The notes: generated by a model from the letters alone, not told the origin. DNA of 35,037 nucleotides from an uncultured Lachnospiraceae bacterium (GCA_910586275.1 CAJUIM010000020.1:1-35037), one strand, 5' to 3'. Numbered from the stretch's first letter, positions 16,184 to 24,200 are shown. Made by a program: numbers and translations.

Positions 16184-18050
16184 GCAGGATACGGCGCGGC
16201 AGGCCGGGGAAGACCGGCCCGCACAGGCGCAGGCAGCAGCCATAGAGCATGCTTTCGGGGCGATTCAGGTATTGGCCGGCCCCGGAAGCGGCAAAACTTA
16301 TCTTACCATCCGGCGAATCCGTCATCTGATTTGCCGTCACGGGATTTCTCCCGAAAAAATCCTGGTAATTACTTTTACAAAAGCGGCGGCTTCGGAAATG
16401 GAAGAACGCTTTTATCGGTTGACGGAAGGGCAGCACCGCGGCGTTACTTTCGGCACTTTTCATGCGGTTTATTTTCATATGCTGAAAAAATCCGGGTATG
16501 GAGGGAGCAGGCTTGCCATTGCTACGGCACAGGAAAAGAGGGACTGCCTGAAGCATATATTGCATATGCATGGGATGGCGGATGCCGATGCGGAGCGGCT
16601 CGGGTCATTGCTGAAGGAAATCAGCAGGGTAAAAAACAGCGGAGGGGATACGGCAGCCATAGATTCGGAAGAGGATGAAATAAGGCATTGGTTTCCGGCT
16701 GTTTTTAAGGAATATTGTGATATGATGCAGGAAATGGGGAAACTGGATTTTGACGATATGATTCTTCTATGTGACCGCATGCTTTCAGGGCAAAAGGAAA
16801 TCCTCGCGTATTGGCAGCGTGCTTTTTCCCATATCTTGGTGGATGAATTTCAGGACATCAGCCCGCTGCAGTACCGGGTGCTGAAACGGCTGGCCGCCCC
16901 GGAAAAGAATTTGTTTGTGGTGGGTGACGACGATCAGTCTATTTACGGATTCCGCGGTGCGGGACCGAATATTATGAGACAGTTCATGGCGGATTATCCG
17001 GAAGCTCTGCAGCTGACACTGGATACCAATTACCGCAGTGCCGGACATATCGTACAGGCATCTCTGCAGCTGATTTCCCATAATGAAAACCGGTTCGTGA
17101 AACGGATAAGAGCACAAAGGGAAGAAAGCGGCCATGTAGGGCTGCATGCTTTTCCGGGAAAAGAAGAGGAATGGCAGTATCTGATTTCTTCCTTAAAGCA
17201 GATGCCCCCGGAGAAACAGGAACATACTGCCGTAATCTGCCGGACCAATGCGCAGCTGGCAGGACTTACACCGCATCTTGTGCAGGCGAATATTCCGTTC
17301 TGCTGCAAAGACCGGATGGAGCATCTGTTTTCCCATGAAATTGCAAAAGATTTTCTTGCCTATCTGCATTTTTCACGGGAAGCCTACGGATTTCCGGCCG
17401 GCCAGGGGAAACGGAAAGATTTTCTGCGCATTATGAACAGGCCCTGCCGTTATATCCGGCGGCAGGCTCTGGACGGCGGCGGCTGCCCGGAACGGACATT
17501 GCGGGAATATTATAGGCAGAAACCTTATATGCTGGAATGTCTGGAGATCTTTTTCACGGCATTGAAAAGAATAGCAAGGCTGCGTCCTTATCTGGCCATT
17601 GATTGTATCCGCAAGACAATGGGATATGATGTCTATCTATGTGGGAACAAAGGGAGAGAAGAGAGGGAGAAGCTATTGGAAACGGCGGATGAGATACAAA
17701 GAACAGCCTTCGGCTGCCGGACGGCGGAAGAATGGGATGCGTATATTGCCGTCTATTCGGAATGTATGGAAAGAAACGTTAAAGATACGGAAACGGCAAA
17801 AAAAGGCGTATGGCTGGTGACAATGCATGGCTCAAAAGGGCTGGAATATGATAATGTGTTCCTGCCGCAGGTAAATGCGAAGCTGCTCCCCGGAAGCAAG
17901 GCACATACAAAAGAAGAAGTGGAGGAAGAACGCAGAATTTTTTATGTGGCAATGACAAGGGCAAAGTACCGGCTGGAAATATCTTACAGCCAAGAGCCAT
18001 CCCCCTTTCTTTCCCAATGGGCCGACTCTCCGTATGTTAATAAGGAATAG
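16176..18050 (+). CDS. UvrD/PcrA-type superfamily 1 DNA helicase
   Basis: ATP-dependent 3'-5' helicase of the UvrD/Rep family, 624 residues, about 100 shorter than typical UvrD or PcrA and lacking their extended C-terminal tail. Motifs in order: Q motif near AQAQAAAIEHAF, Walker A AGPGSGKT near 35-42, motif Ia ITFTKAAASEM, Walker B VDEFQDIS near 222, motif III GDDDQSIYGFRGA, motif IV LDTNYRS, motif V VTMHGSKGLEYDNV and motif VI FYVAMTRAKYRLEI. All look intact, so it should be active in repair or in removing obstacles from DNA. It starts within the end of gltX (8-base overlap) and has only a weak ribosome site, which suggests coupled translation. Confidence 0.9.
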   Translation: MVKQDTARQAGEDRPAQAQAAAIEHAFGAIQVLAGPGSGKTYLTIRRIRHLICRHGISPEKILVITFTKAAASEMEERFYRLTEGQHRGVTFGTFHAVYFHMLKKSGYGGSRLAIATAQEKRDCLKHILHMHGMADADAERLGSLLKEISRVKNSGGDTAAIDSEEDEIRHWFPAVFKEYCDMMQEMGKLDFDDMILLCDRMLSGQKEILAYWQRAFSHILVDEFQDISPLQYRVLKRLAAPEKNLFVVGDDDQSIYGFRGAGPNIMRQFMADYPEALQLTLDTNYRSAGHIVQASLQLISHNENRFVKRIRAQREESGHVGLHAFPGKEEEWQYLISSLKQMPPEKQEHTAVICRTNAQLAGLTPHLVQANIPFCCKDRMEHLFSHEIAKDFLAYLHFSREAYGFPAGQGKRKDFLRIMNRPCRYIRRQALDGGGCPERTLREYYRQKPYMLECLEIFFTALKRIARLRPYLAIDCIRKTMGYDVYLCGNKGREEREKLLETADEIQRTAFGCRTAEEWDAYIAVYSECMERNVKDTETAKKGVWLVTMHGSKGLEYDNVFLPQVNAKLLPGSKAHTKEEVEEERRIFYVAMTRAKYRLEISYSQEPSPFLSQWADSPYVNKE

Positions 18051-18073
18051 CATAAAGGGTGCTGCCATCGTCT

Positions 18074-18113
18074 GCGGGAAACGCCGGGAATTTTTTCTTA
18101 TGACGTTTCCCGC
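18074..18113. other. Perfect 10-bp hairpin between convergent genes
   Basis: GCGGGAAACG (18074-18083) pairs with CGTTTCCCGC (18104-18113) around a 20-base loop containing six T. It lies between the ends of the helicase and DUF1292 genes, where a shared terminator is expected. Neither strand has a T-run directly after the stem, so termination is not certain. Confidence 0.45.
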
Positions 18114-18165
18114 TCCGGTTTGGTTTATGAATTGCCGAAAGAAAATCCCGCTGCTTCGGCGGAGT

Positions 18166-18522
18166 CTATGGCTCCGGCACGATTTCGTCAAACTCTGCGT
18201 TGTCCAGATATTCGTCAAAAGCATCTTCTACCATTTCGTATTCCTGATCATCGTCGATATATATCAGTTCCGGTTCTGCATTGGGGTCGTTCTCGTCTTC
18301 ATGATAACGGTAAAACCATACTTCTCCATCTTGGTTCTCGCCGTTTTCGTCCAATGGGAGGAGGACAATATAATCTTTTCCCTGACATTCCAATATTGTG
18401 ACAATGGAACAGACTACATGACTGCCATCGTCCAGATCCAGTTCCACCGTCATTTCTTCATCCGTTATTTCCTTATCGCTTGCTTTGCCTGTTCCTAAAA
18501 TCTCATTTTGTTTTTTTCCCAT
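18166..18522 (-). CDS. DUF1292 (YrzB-type) acidic protein
   Basis: A 118-residue, very acidic cytoplasmic protein. The central part (MTVELDLDDGSHVVCSIVTI, then KDYIVLLPLDE, then VWFYRYHED) matches the DUF1292 pattern of a beta-rich core with YIVLLP and an RY(H)E-type segment. The C-terminal 35 residues are extremely rich in D and E. The function is unknown. A ribosome site, AAAGGAG, lies about 13 bases before the ATG, slightly far. The gene stands alone on the minus strand between the helicase and the GlgX-like gene and has its own promoter candidate. Confidence 0.8.
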   Translation of the reverse strand: MGKKQNEILGTGKASDKEITDEEMTVELDLDDGSHVVCSIVTILECQGKDYIVLLPLDENGENQDGEVWFYRYHEDENDPNAEPELIYIDDDQEYEMVEDAFDEYLDNAEFDEIVPEP

Positions 18523-18597
18523 ATAAAACTATGCACTCCTTTCCGTTGTGTGCTGCATCCAGTTAAGACTTGCCCCGGCATCCTCTGCCGTACTCTC

Positions 18598-18626
18598 ATT
18601 TTACTTTCAAAAGAAGCATTATTCAA
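18598..18626 (-). promoter_or_regulatory. Candidate promoter of the DUF1292 gene
   Basis: On the minus strand TTGAAT (18626-18621), 17 bases, then TAAAAT (18603-18598). Four and five of six positions match consensus. Transcription would start about 70 bases before the ATG. Confidence 0.55.
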
Positions 18627-18664
18627 TATTTTTTTACGGATTTTTACACAGAAGCCAGTTTTTA

Positions 18665-18673
18665 TGTTATACT
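18665..18673 (+). promoter_or_regulatory. Extended -10 promoter of the GlgX-like gene
   Basis: TGTTATACT (TGn then TATACT) lies 25 bases before the start codon. A TTTACA about 19 bases upstream could be a poor -35. The leader would be only about 15-20 bases. Confidence 0.55.
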
Positions 18674-18697
18674 TAAATCCTACGGTTGGAGGAGCAT

Positions 18698-20662
18698 ATG
18701 TACAAAATAGAAAGCAGACAAGAAAACAGGCCTTACCCGCTAGGGGTGACAACGACAGAATTTGGCTATACTTACTTTTCCGTAGTAATGAAAAACGGAC
18801 ATGATTGCGGAATTGTGTTGTATGACAAGAGGACAGGGAAGGAAATCCGGATTCCTTTCAGTGAACAGAATAAATATGGTTCGATATACAGTATTGCGGT
18901 AAAAGATTTAGATATTAACCGCTATTCCTATAATTTCTATGACGGGGAACGTGTTTTCACGGATCCTTATGTGAAATTGCTGCATGGGCATGAGAAATGG
19001 GGAAAATGCGAGGAACTGCTCAAAGGGGGATTTATCCGGCCGGGCTATGATTGGCAGGGAGACAAGCCGCTGAAAATCCCTTATGAGGAGAGTATTCTTT
19101 ATTGCCTGAACATAAGGGCTTTTACCAAGCATAAATCTTCAGGAGTCTCCCATAAAGGCACATTCCGGGGGCTGACGGAGAAAATCCCATATCTGAAAGA
19201 GTTAGGCATCACTGCCGTGGAACTGATGCCTGCTTATGAATTTGACGAACTGGAAAGAGGGAATAAGAAATGGCCGTCTGGAAAGCGGATACCGCCTCTT
19301 ACGATGGAGGAAGCAAAGAGCCGCATGGCGGAAAAAACAGAGGAAGAGACGGAAGGGATGGCTGCCGGGGAAAAATACAATTGCTGGGGCTATACGGAAA
19401 GCTTCTATTTTGCGCCCAAATCGGCTTTTTCGGCAGGCCATGACACAATCAAAGAATTCAAAGACATGGTAAAGGAACTGCACCGCAACGGCATTGAGGT
19501 GATCATGCAGTTCTATTTTCCTCATTCAGTGAAAATGGGTATGATGCTGGATGCCTTAGGGTATTGGGTTTTGGAATACCATATTGACGGTTTTCATTTA
19601 AAAGGGGATCGGATTCCGCTGCAAGGCATTGCCACGGAACCGCTGCTGACGGATACCAAGCTTTTTTATTACGATTTTCCATATGGCCAGATTTACGGGG
19701 AAAATGAAATTCCCGGTTACCGTAATCTGGGAAATTATAATGATGATTATATGTATACGGTGCGCAGTTTTCTGAAAGGCGACGAAGGAATGGTAGGAAA
19801 ATTCTTGGATCTGCAGCGGAAGAATCCGTCCGTGTGCGGAACGGTGAATTACCTGACAAATTATTACGGATTTACGCTGGCTGACATGGTTTCCTACGAA
19901 AAGAAGCACAATGAAGAGAACGGCGAGCAGAATATGGACGGCAGTGACTATAACCTGACATGGAACTGCGGGGCAGAAGGGGCAAGCCGCAAGAAATATG
20001 TCGTAAACCTGAGGAAGAAGCAGATGAAGAACGGACTGTCCATGCTGTTTCTGGCACAGGGCACTCCGCTGATTTACAGCGGGGACGAATTCGGGAATAC
20101 CCGTTACGGCAATAATAATCCCTATTGTCAGGATAACGAAACCGGATGGGTGAAATGGAATAAAAATGCCCTCGGCAAAGAAATTTTATCTTATGTGAAA
20201 AAGCTGATTGCGCTCAGAAAGCGTCATCCGATTCTTCACAATGTAAATGAATTAAAGATATTGGATTATATCGGCTGCGGATATCCGGATCTTTCCTATC
20301 ATGGGGAAGAGGCGTGGCGGGTGGATTTTGACAGATCCAGCCGTTTTGCAGGAGTGATGTACTGCGGCTGTTATGCAAAGAAGGACAACAGGGAAGAGGA
20401 TGATTTCTTTTATATTGCATATAATATGCATTGGCTGACTCATACATTTGCCCTGCCAAAGCTTCCAAGGGGCATGAAATGGTGTCTGTTGGCAGATACC
20501 GGCACTTCGGAAGGGATCATGGAAGAACCGGAGTATGCCGGCGCGGAAGAGCCGAAGCAGCAGGCTAAAGTAGAGCCGCGCACCGTCCAGATTTACATAT
20601 CGAAACAGGAGGAAGGCGCGAAAAAGGATGCGCGGCGGAATTATGTCAAAAGCGCGTTTTAG
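18698..20662 (+). CDS. GlgX/isoamylase-like GH13 protein lacking catalytic residues (pseudoenzyme)
   Basis: The overall build is that of glycogen-debranching enzymes: an N-terminal CBM48-like domain (about 15-115), a (beta/alpha)8 barrel, and the diagnostic stretches KHNEENGEQNMDG, AQGTPLIYSGDEFG and GNNNPYCQDN. The three GH13 catalytic acids are replaced. Aligning by the flanking conserved residues, the nucleophile motif GFRFD is GFHLK (residues 298-302, Asp to Lys), the acid/base segment KLIAEPW is KLFYYDF (321-327, Glu to Tyr), and the HD of AHDGF is YY (389-390). Region I DxxxNH is QFYFPH, and the domain B loop is much shortened. An acidic insert lies near residues 190-225. The gene is intact and well expressed in appearance, so a binding or regulatory role in glycogen metabolism is more likely than hydrolysis. 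The ATG at 18698 has GGAGG 5 bases upstream. Confidence 0.85.
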   Translation: MYKIESRQENRPYPLGVTTTEFGYTYFSVVMKNGHDCGIVLYDKRTGKEIRIPFSEQNKYGSIYSIAVKDLDINRYSYNFYDGERVFTDPYVKLLHGHEKWGKCEELLKGGFIRPGYDWQGDKPLKIPYEESILYCLNIRAFTKHKSSGVSHKGTFRGLTEKIPYLKELGITAVELMPAYEFDELERGNKKWPSGKRIPPLTMEEAKSRMAEKTEEETEGMAAGEKYNCWGYTESFYFAPKSAFSAGHDTIKEFKDMVKELHRNGIEVIMQFYFPHSVKMGMMLDALGYWVLEYHIDGFHLKGDRIPLQGIATEPLLTDTKLFYYDFPYGQIYGENEIPGYRNLGNYNDDYMYTVRSFLKGDEGMVGKFLDLQRKNPSVCGTVNYLTNYYGFTLADMVSYEKKHNEENGEQNMDGSDYNLTWNCGAEGASRKKYVVNLRKKQMKNGLSMLFLAQGTPLIYSGDEFGNTRYGNNNPYCQDNETGWVKWNKNALGKEILSYVKKLIALRKRHPILHNVNELKILDYIGCGYPDLSYHGEEAWRVDFDRSSRFAGVMYCGCYAKKDNREEDDFFYIAYNMHWLTHTFALPKLPRGMKWCLLADTGTSEGIMEEPEYAGAEEPKQQAKVEPRTVQIYISKQEEGAKKDARRNYVKSAF

Positions 20663-20668
20663 AAAAGA

Positions 20669-21196
20669 ATGAAAGCATGGAAACATTTTAAGACAATTAC
20701 TTACCACCGTTATCTCGTTATGAAAGGCTGCTTTAAAGTAGGGCTGTATTATCAGGGACTAACCCATGATTTATCCAAATACAGCCCCACGGAATTTCTG
20801 GTAGGGGCAAAATACTATCAGGGCGACCGCAGCCCGAACAATGCGGAAAGGGAAGAAATCGGCTATTCCAGCGCTTGGCTGCACCACAAGGGCCGGAATA
20901 AGCACCATTATGAATATTGGATTGATTACAGCACAAAGAACATACCCGGCGGCATGGCACCGGCTCCTATGCCGAAAAAATATGTGGTGGAAATGCTGAT
21001 GGACCGTATCGCCGCCTGCAAGGTATACAAGAAAGAGGCATATACGGACCGGTCGCCGTTAGAGTATTACCTGTCAGGGAAGGATCCGGCGCCGCTTCAT
21101 AAAAAGACGAAAGCCTTATTGGAAAGGCTGCTCCGTATGCTGGCAGAACATGGCGAAGAGAAGACGTTTGCCTACATCCGCAGAAAAATTTTATAG
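20669..21196 (+). CDS. DUF5662-like protein
   Basis: A 175-residue soluble protein rich in histidine and tyrosine. The conserved-looking segments are GLTHDLSKYSPTEF (HD motif), WLHHKGRNKHHYEYW (five histidines), a proline-rich PGGMAPAPMPKKYVVEML segment and DRSPLEYYL. The HD and histidine clusters suggest a metal-bound active site of HD-hydrolase type, but the substrate is unknown. I believe this is the DUF5662 family, from memory. It begins 6 bases after the GlgX-like gene with only a weak ribosome site (AGAAAAGA), so it is probably translated with that gene. Confidence 0.7.
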   Translation: MKAWKHFKTITYHRYLVMKGCFKVGLYYQGLTHDLSKYSPTEFLVGAKYYQGDRSPNNAEREEIGYSSAWLHHKGRNKHHYEYWIDYSTKNIPGGMAPAPMPKKYVVEMLMDRIAACKVYKKEAYTDRSPLEYYLSGKDPAPLHKKTKALLERLLRMLAEHGEEKTFAYIRRKIL

Positions 21197-21253
21197 TCAC
21201 CCTTTATGCGCAGGAACATAAGATAAAGCATAGCATAAAGGAGTTGAAAAGCC

Positions 21254-21535
21254 ATGAATAATTGTTTTATCTTATTACTGTTATTATGCTGCTGCGGCAA
21301 CCATTGCAGTTCAGATGACTTCTGCCTTGGGGGCAGAGGATCCTGCGGCAGGAACAACAATGATAATTCCTGCGGATGTGGCAGGGAAGCAAGGAATGAC
21401 CGCGGATGCGGCAGAGAGACAAGGAACGACTGCGGATGCGGCAGGGAATCAAGAAACAATGATTCCTGCATGGAGAGAGGTTTCAATACTTTCCCTTCAC
21501 CGGGAGGCACTTGCGGATGCGAAGAAAAAGAATAG
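21254..21535 (+). CDS. High-cysteine small protein with CGCGRE repeats
   Basis: A 93-residue protein with 19 or so cysteines. It starts with a hydrophobic segment (CFILLLLLCCCGNHC), then has three near-identical 10-residue repeats, G/S-C-G-C-G-R-E-x-R-N-D type, and ends with GGTCGCEEKE. Proteins like this are annotated in Lachnospiraceae as chorion-class high-cysteine protein 13, an uninformative name. Metal binding or disulfide cross-linking in a spore or surface layer are guesses. The ribosome site AAAGGAG before the ATG and the terminator just after it show that it is a real, separately bounded gene. Confidence 0.78.
   Translation: MNNCFILLLLLCCCGNHCSSDDFCLGGRGSCGRNNNDNSCGCGREARNDRGCGRETRNDCGCGRESRNNDSCMERGFNTFPSPGGTCGCEEKE
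21371..21460 (+). repeat. Three 30-base tandem repeats in the high-cysteine gene
   Basis: Units 21371-21400, 21401-21430 and 21431-21460 each begin with Y-GCGGATG-Y-GGCAG and encode one CGCGRE-x-RN repeat. They keep the reading frame and could change number by slippage. Confidence 0.85.
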
Positions 21536-21567
21536 AGCGTTGATTCACTCCATAGTTATGGAGAACG

Positions 21568-21591
21568 GCCCCGCTGTGAGAACAGCGGGGC
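21568..21591 (+). terminator. Rho-independent terminator of the high-cysteine gene
   Basis: Perfect 10-bp GC-rich stem GCCCCGCTGT / ACAGCGGGGC with the tetraloop GAGA, followed by TGTTTATG. It lies 33 bases after the stop codon. This is the clearest terminator in the window. Confidence 0.88.
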
Positions 21592-21597
21592 TGTTTA

Positions 21598-21821
21598 TGC
21601 ATACGCGCATCCGAAGGAAGGATGTCAGCATGGCTGACAGATGCCCATGGAAACCGAAATCTATATGCTCTGTTTTTTACCATAAAGGAGAGAACAAAGC
21701 GACAACATTCAGACCAATGCCACAGGGCGATTGATGTCCTGTCTGCAAAAGAAGAGGGACAAGACGACATGCTTAGCCAAGCAGCATTAAAAAAAAGAGT
21801 TTCAGGCTTCTTTGTATAGGC
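21598..21821 (+). other. Gene-free stretch, possible decayed gene
   Basis: About 220 bases lie between the terminator and the blaI promoter. An open frame of 65 codons (21622-21819) has no ribosome site and no family I recognise. A perfect 7-bp inverted repeat, TGTCAGC/GCTGACA (21623-21639), lies at its start. An AAAGGAGAGAA sequence at 21684 looks like a ribosome site but is not followed by a sensible start. This could be the remnant of a lost gene. Confidence 0.35.
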
Positions 21822-21850
21822 TTGACATAAGTATAACATTGTGTTATATT
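21822..21850 (+). promoter_or_regulatory. Promoter of the blaI-M56 operon
   Basis: TTGACA (21822-21827), a 17-base spacer and TATATT (21845-21850). It is a near-consensus sigma-A promoter, about 40 bases before the start codon. Confidence 0.85.
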
Positions 21851-21869
21851 GAAAACGTCAACATGATGT
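21832..21869 (+). promoter_or_regulatory. BlaI-type operator dyads over the promoter
   Basis: A 17-base perfect dyad, TATAACA-TTG-TGTTATA (21832-21848), covers the spacer and -10. A second, shorter dyad, ACAT-G-ATGT (21861-21869), follows the start of transcription. BlaI/MecI repressors bind TACA/TGTA-type dyads in exactly such positions, so autorepression by the first gene is likely. Confidence 0.65.
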
Positions 21870-21891
21870 CATACATTTGGGAGGAAAAAAC

Positions 21892-22263
21892 ATGGTACAG
21901 CAAATATCCGATGCCGAACTTGAAATTATGAAAATTATATGGGGGAATCCGGAGGAGGTGACACTGTTCCCCTACATCATGGATGGGCTGGCAGCCAAGG
22001 GAAAGCCGTGCCAGAAGAATACTCTGATCGTGCTTCTGTCGAGGTTGATAAACAAAGGCTTTTTGAGTGCCAGGAAAATCGGCCGTCGCAACGAATATAC
22101 CACGCTTGTTTCCGAAACGGAATATCAGACAACGCAAACGAAAAATTTCCTGGAAAAGATTTATGAGGGGAACGCAAAAGGACTTGTTTCCAATTTGATT
22201 ATGGGCGATATGCTGACAGACGAGGAATACGAGGAACTGAAACAGCTGCTAGAGCGTGTCTGA
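21892..22263 (+). CDS. BlaI/MecI-family repressor
   Basis: Winged-helix repressor of 123 residues. It begins with the family hallmark ISDAELEIMKIIW and carries the wing helix segment QKNTLIVLLSRLINKGFL and a C-terminal dimerisation part ending LTDEEYEELKQLL. It should repress its own operon until cleaved or released through the M56 peptidase encoded next. The ATG at 21892 has GGGAGG 7 bases before it; an upstream TTG at 21877 overlaps that site. Its last codons, ERV and the TGA stop, fall within an inverted-repeat element that also occurs at 28955, so the natural C terminus may have been altered by an insertion. Confidence 0.92.
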   Translation: MVQQISDAELEIMKIIWGNPEEVTLFPYIMDGLAAKGKPCQKNTLIVLLSRLINKGFLSARKIGRRNEYTTLVSETEYQTTQTKNFLEKIYEGNAKGLVSNLIMGDMLTDEEYEELKQLLERV

Positions 22264-22284
22264 AAGCAATTTTCAAACACGTTC
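22251..22284. repeat. Dispersed inverted-repeat element, copy 1
   Basis: The arms GAGCGTGTCTGAAA (22252-22265) and TTTCAAACACGTTC (22271-22284) fold into a 14-base stem with two imperfect positions. It supplies the blaI stop codon and lies just before the M56 ribosome site. The 14 bases AGAGCGTGTCTGAA recur exactly at 28957-28970. Confidence 0.7.
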
Positions 22285-22306
22285 CAGAGAAAGGAAAAGG
22301 GTAACC

Positions 22307-24088
22307 ATGAATGCAGTTTTAAAAATCTTCCTGTCTATGTCTTTTTCCGGTGGCTTGCTCATCCTGTTTCTGCTTTTGGGAAAACGATTGCTGAAAGATA
22401 AAATCAGCCGGCAATGGCAGTACTATATTTGGATTGCTGTTATTTTGCGGCTGTTGCTCCCTTTTGGGCCGGAAGTAAATCTAATGGGAAAGACCTATCA
22501 GGCTGTGGATCAGGCAATATTCCAAGCCGTTCCTTTACTGCCGAAGCAGCAGTCTCCGCTAAACGTTCCGGGAGGCAATCCTGCTCCTGCTGCGGAGGCG
22601 GAACGGCACGATAAAAATAAGAATAGCCTGACAGATGATTTGACAGCAGCCCACCCGTCCGAAAATATTGGGATGCTGCTGATCAATCATATCTGGCTGT
22701 TTTGGCTGATGGCCGCATTGATCCTGCTGATACGAAAAATAACGTTTTATCAGGGCTTTATACGTTATATCAACGCCGGATTGACACCGGTTTCTGACAC
22801 GGAATTATTAGACCGGCTTTCTATGGCTGCAGGGCAGGCAGGCATAAAAAAGCCAATGGAACTGTGCCTGAATCCGTTAGTTTCTTCACCGATGATAATT
22901 GGCTTTTTCCATCCATGCATTGTACTGCCAAGTGCGGATATTCCGGACAAGGATTTTTATTATATCGTCCTGCATGAACTGATTCACTACAGGCGGCAGG
23001 ATATGCTTTACAAATGGCTGGTACAGGTTACGGTTTGTCTGCATTGGTTTAATCCGCTTGTGCATCTTATGAGTCGAGAAATTACAAAGGCTTGTGAATT
23101 TTCCTGCGATGAAGCTGTCCTGACTAAAATGGGCAGCGGCAATGCACAGGACTATGGGAAAACTTTGCTCAACGCTATGGCGGCAGTCGGAAGATACAAG
23201 GAAAACTTGGGAACGGTCACTTTAAGCGGAAATAAACAGTTATTGAAAGAAAGGTTAGGTGCAATTATGAAGTTTAAAAAGAAGTCAATTGGAATACGGC
23301 TTTTGACAGATGCGCTTACGCTGTGCATCATATTGGGGGCGGCTTTTGTCGGCGTTTACCCCGTTGCCGCGGCCAATCACACGGCAGACAAGTCTCAGGC
23401 CGCTTTAAATGTCACCTTCACGCAGGAGAAAACAGGCACAAGCAGCGAAAATTATGCTGCTCAGGCGGAGCGGTACTATAAGGCTGACAGCTTGCCGCTG
23501 TTTGAGATTGTGTTCCCTCGGCTGGATGAAAACATGCAAAAGGAATGGCTTGAGAAATTCTACGCGGATGGGGACTGTGCGTTCTTCTCTGTCGCTGTAA
23601 GGGGACTTGACCCCAATTCCTCTTTGTTTGCCGGCTTTGCCGAAAAAGCGTATGCCGAGGAAGAAACGGCGCTTTTTTCCATTTTGGCGGACTGTATGGA
23701 GAATGCGGCGTTGGAACTTTGGCTGGACCGGGCTTTGGAAGATGGGGACTGGGCATTGCAATCCATTCTGTTCGATAAACTGGATCGGAAGGATGAGTTT
23801 GATGAATTAAAAGAAAAGCGGGATAAGGAATCGGGGGAAACTCAGACGGCGGAATACCAAGCGGCAGGCGTTACCATGGATGGGAAATGCTATTATTATC
23901 AGGGGCAGCTTGTCAATATTTTTTTGGATATTCGGCCCAACCAATCTTTTTATACGCTTAATATGAATCCGAAAGGAACCGTCAATATCAAGATTGTCCG
24001 TGGCGCGGATAATCAAATCACAGATGTTGCCTATATGACCGAAGAGGAGGCGATGGAACTGCTGGAAGATATGGCTGATTATGATTGA
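22307..24088 (+). CDS. BlaR1-like M56 membrane metallopeptidase without a penicillin-binding domain
   Basis: Membrane zinc peptidase that in BlaR1/MecR1 systems relays a signal to inactivate BlaI. From the ATG at 22307 (593 residues): hydrophobic helices at the N terminus, a spacer, another helix near 125-145, the HExxH motif H223-E-L-I-H227 in a VLHELIHYRRQD context, then CLHWFNPLVH and EFSCDEAVL typical of M56. A further membrane segment follows near residues 330-350. The external part is not a beta-lactam-binding domain but about 240 residues with repeats such as FEIVFPRLDEN, FYADGDCAFFSVAVRGL and LFSILADCM, found in clostridial M56 proteins. The signal is therefore unknown. The start was chosen for the AAAGGAAAAGGG before it; the frame also opens at 22256 inside the repeat element. 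Confidence 0.88.
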   Translation: MNAVLKIFLSMSFSGGLLILFLLLGKRLLKDKISRQWQYYIWIAVILRLLLPFGPEVNLMGKTYQAVDQAIFQAVPLLPKQQSPLNVPGGNPAPAAEAERHDKNKNSLTDDLTAAHPSENIGMLLINHIWLFWLMAALILLIRKITFYQGFIRYINAGLTPVSDTELLDRLSMAAGQAGIKKPMELCLNPLVSSPMIIGFFHPCIVLPSADIPDKDFYYIVLHELIHYRRQDMLYKWLVQVTVCLHWFNPLVHLMSREITKACEFSCDEAVLTKMGSGNAQDYGKTLLNAMAAVGRYKENLGTVTLSGNKQLLKERLGAIMKFKKKSIGIRLLTDALTLCIILGAAFVGVYPVAAANHTADKSQAALNVTFTQEKTGTSSENYAAQAERYYKADSLPLFEIVFPRLDENMQKEWLEKFYADGDCAFFSVAVRGLDPNSSLFAGFAEKAYAEEETALFSILADCMENAALELWLDRALEDGDWALQSILFDKLDRKDEFDELKEKRDKESGETQTAEYQAAGVTMDGKCYYYQGQLVNIFLDIRPNQSFYTLNMNPKGTVNIKIVRGADNQITDVAYMTEEEAMELLEDMADYD

Positions 24089-24191
24089 TGCCACCGGAAC
24101 TTTTAACGTGGCAATGGTTCGGAAGGGGCAGTGCGGGACTTTCTTTATTTGGGAAAGCATTGTAATCTATTCACAATTTCCATATATTTTG

Positions 24192-24200
24192 TGCTATAAT
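24192..24200 (+). promoter_or_regulatory. Extended -10 promoter of the RibD/DHFR-like gene
   Basis: TGCTATAAT is an extended consensus -10 about 105 bases before the start. TTCACA lies 19 bases upstream, slightly too far for a standard -35. The 216-base gap after the M56 gene also holds a weak TGCCAC/GTGGCA stem near 24095 without a T tail. Confidence 0.6.

Noticed and set aside
24089..24115. Terminator after the M56 gene (TGCCAC/GTGGCA stem)
   Set aside because: The stem is only 6 bp and is not followed by T residues.
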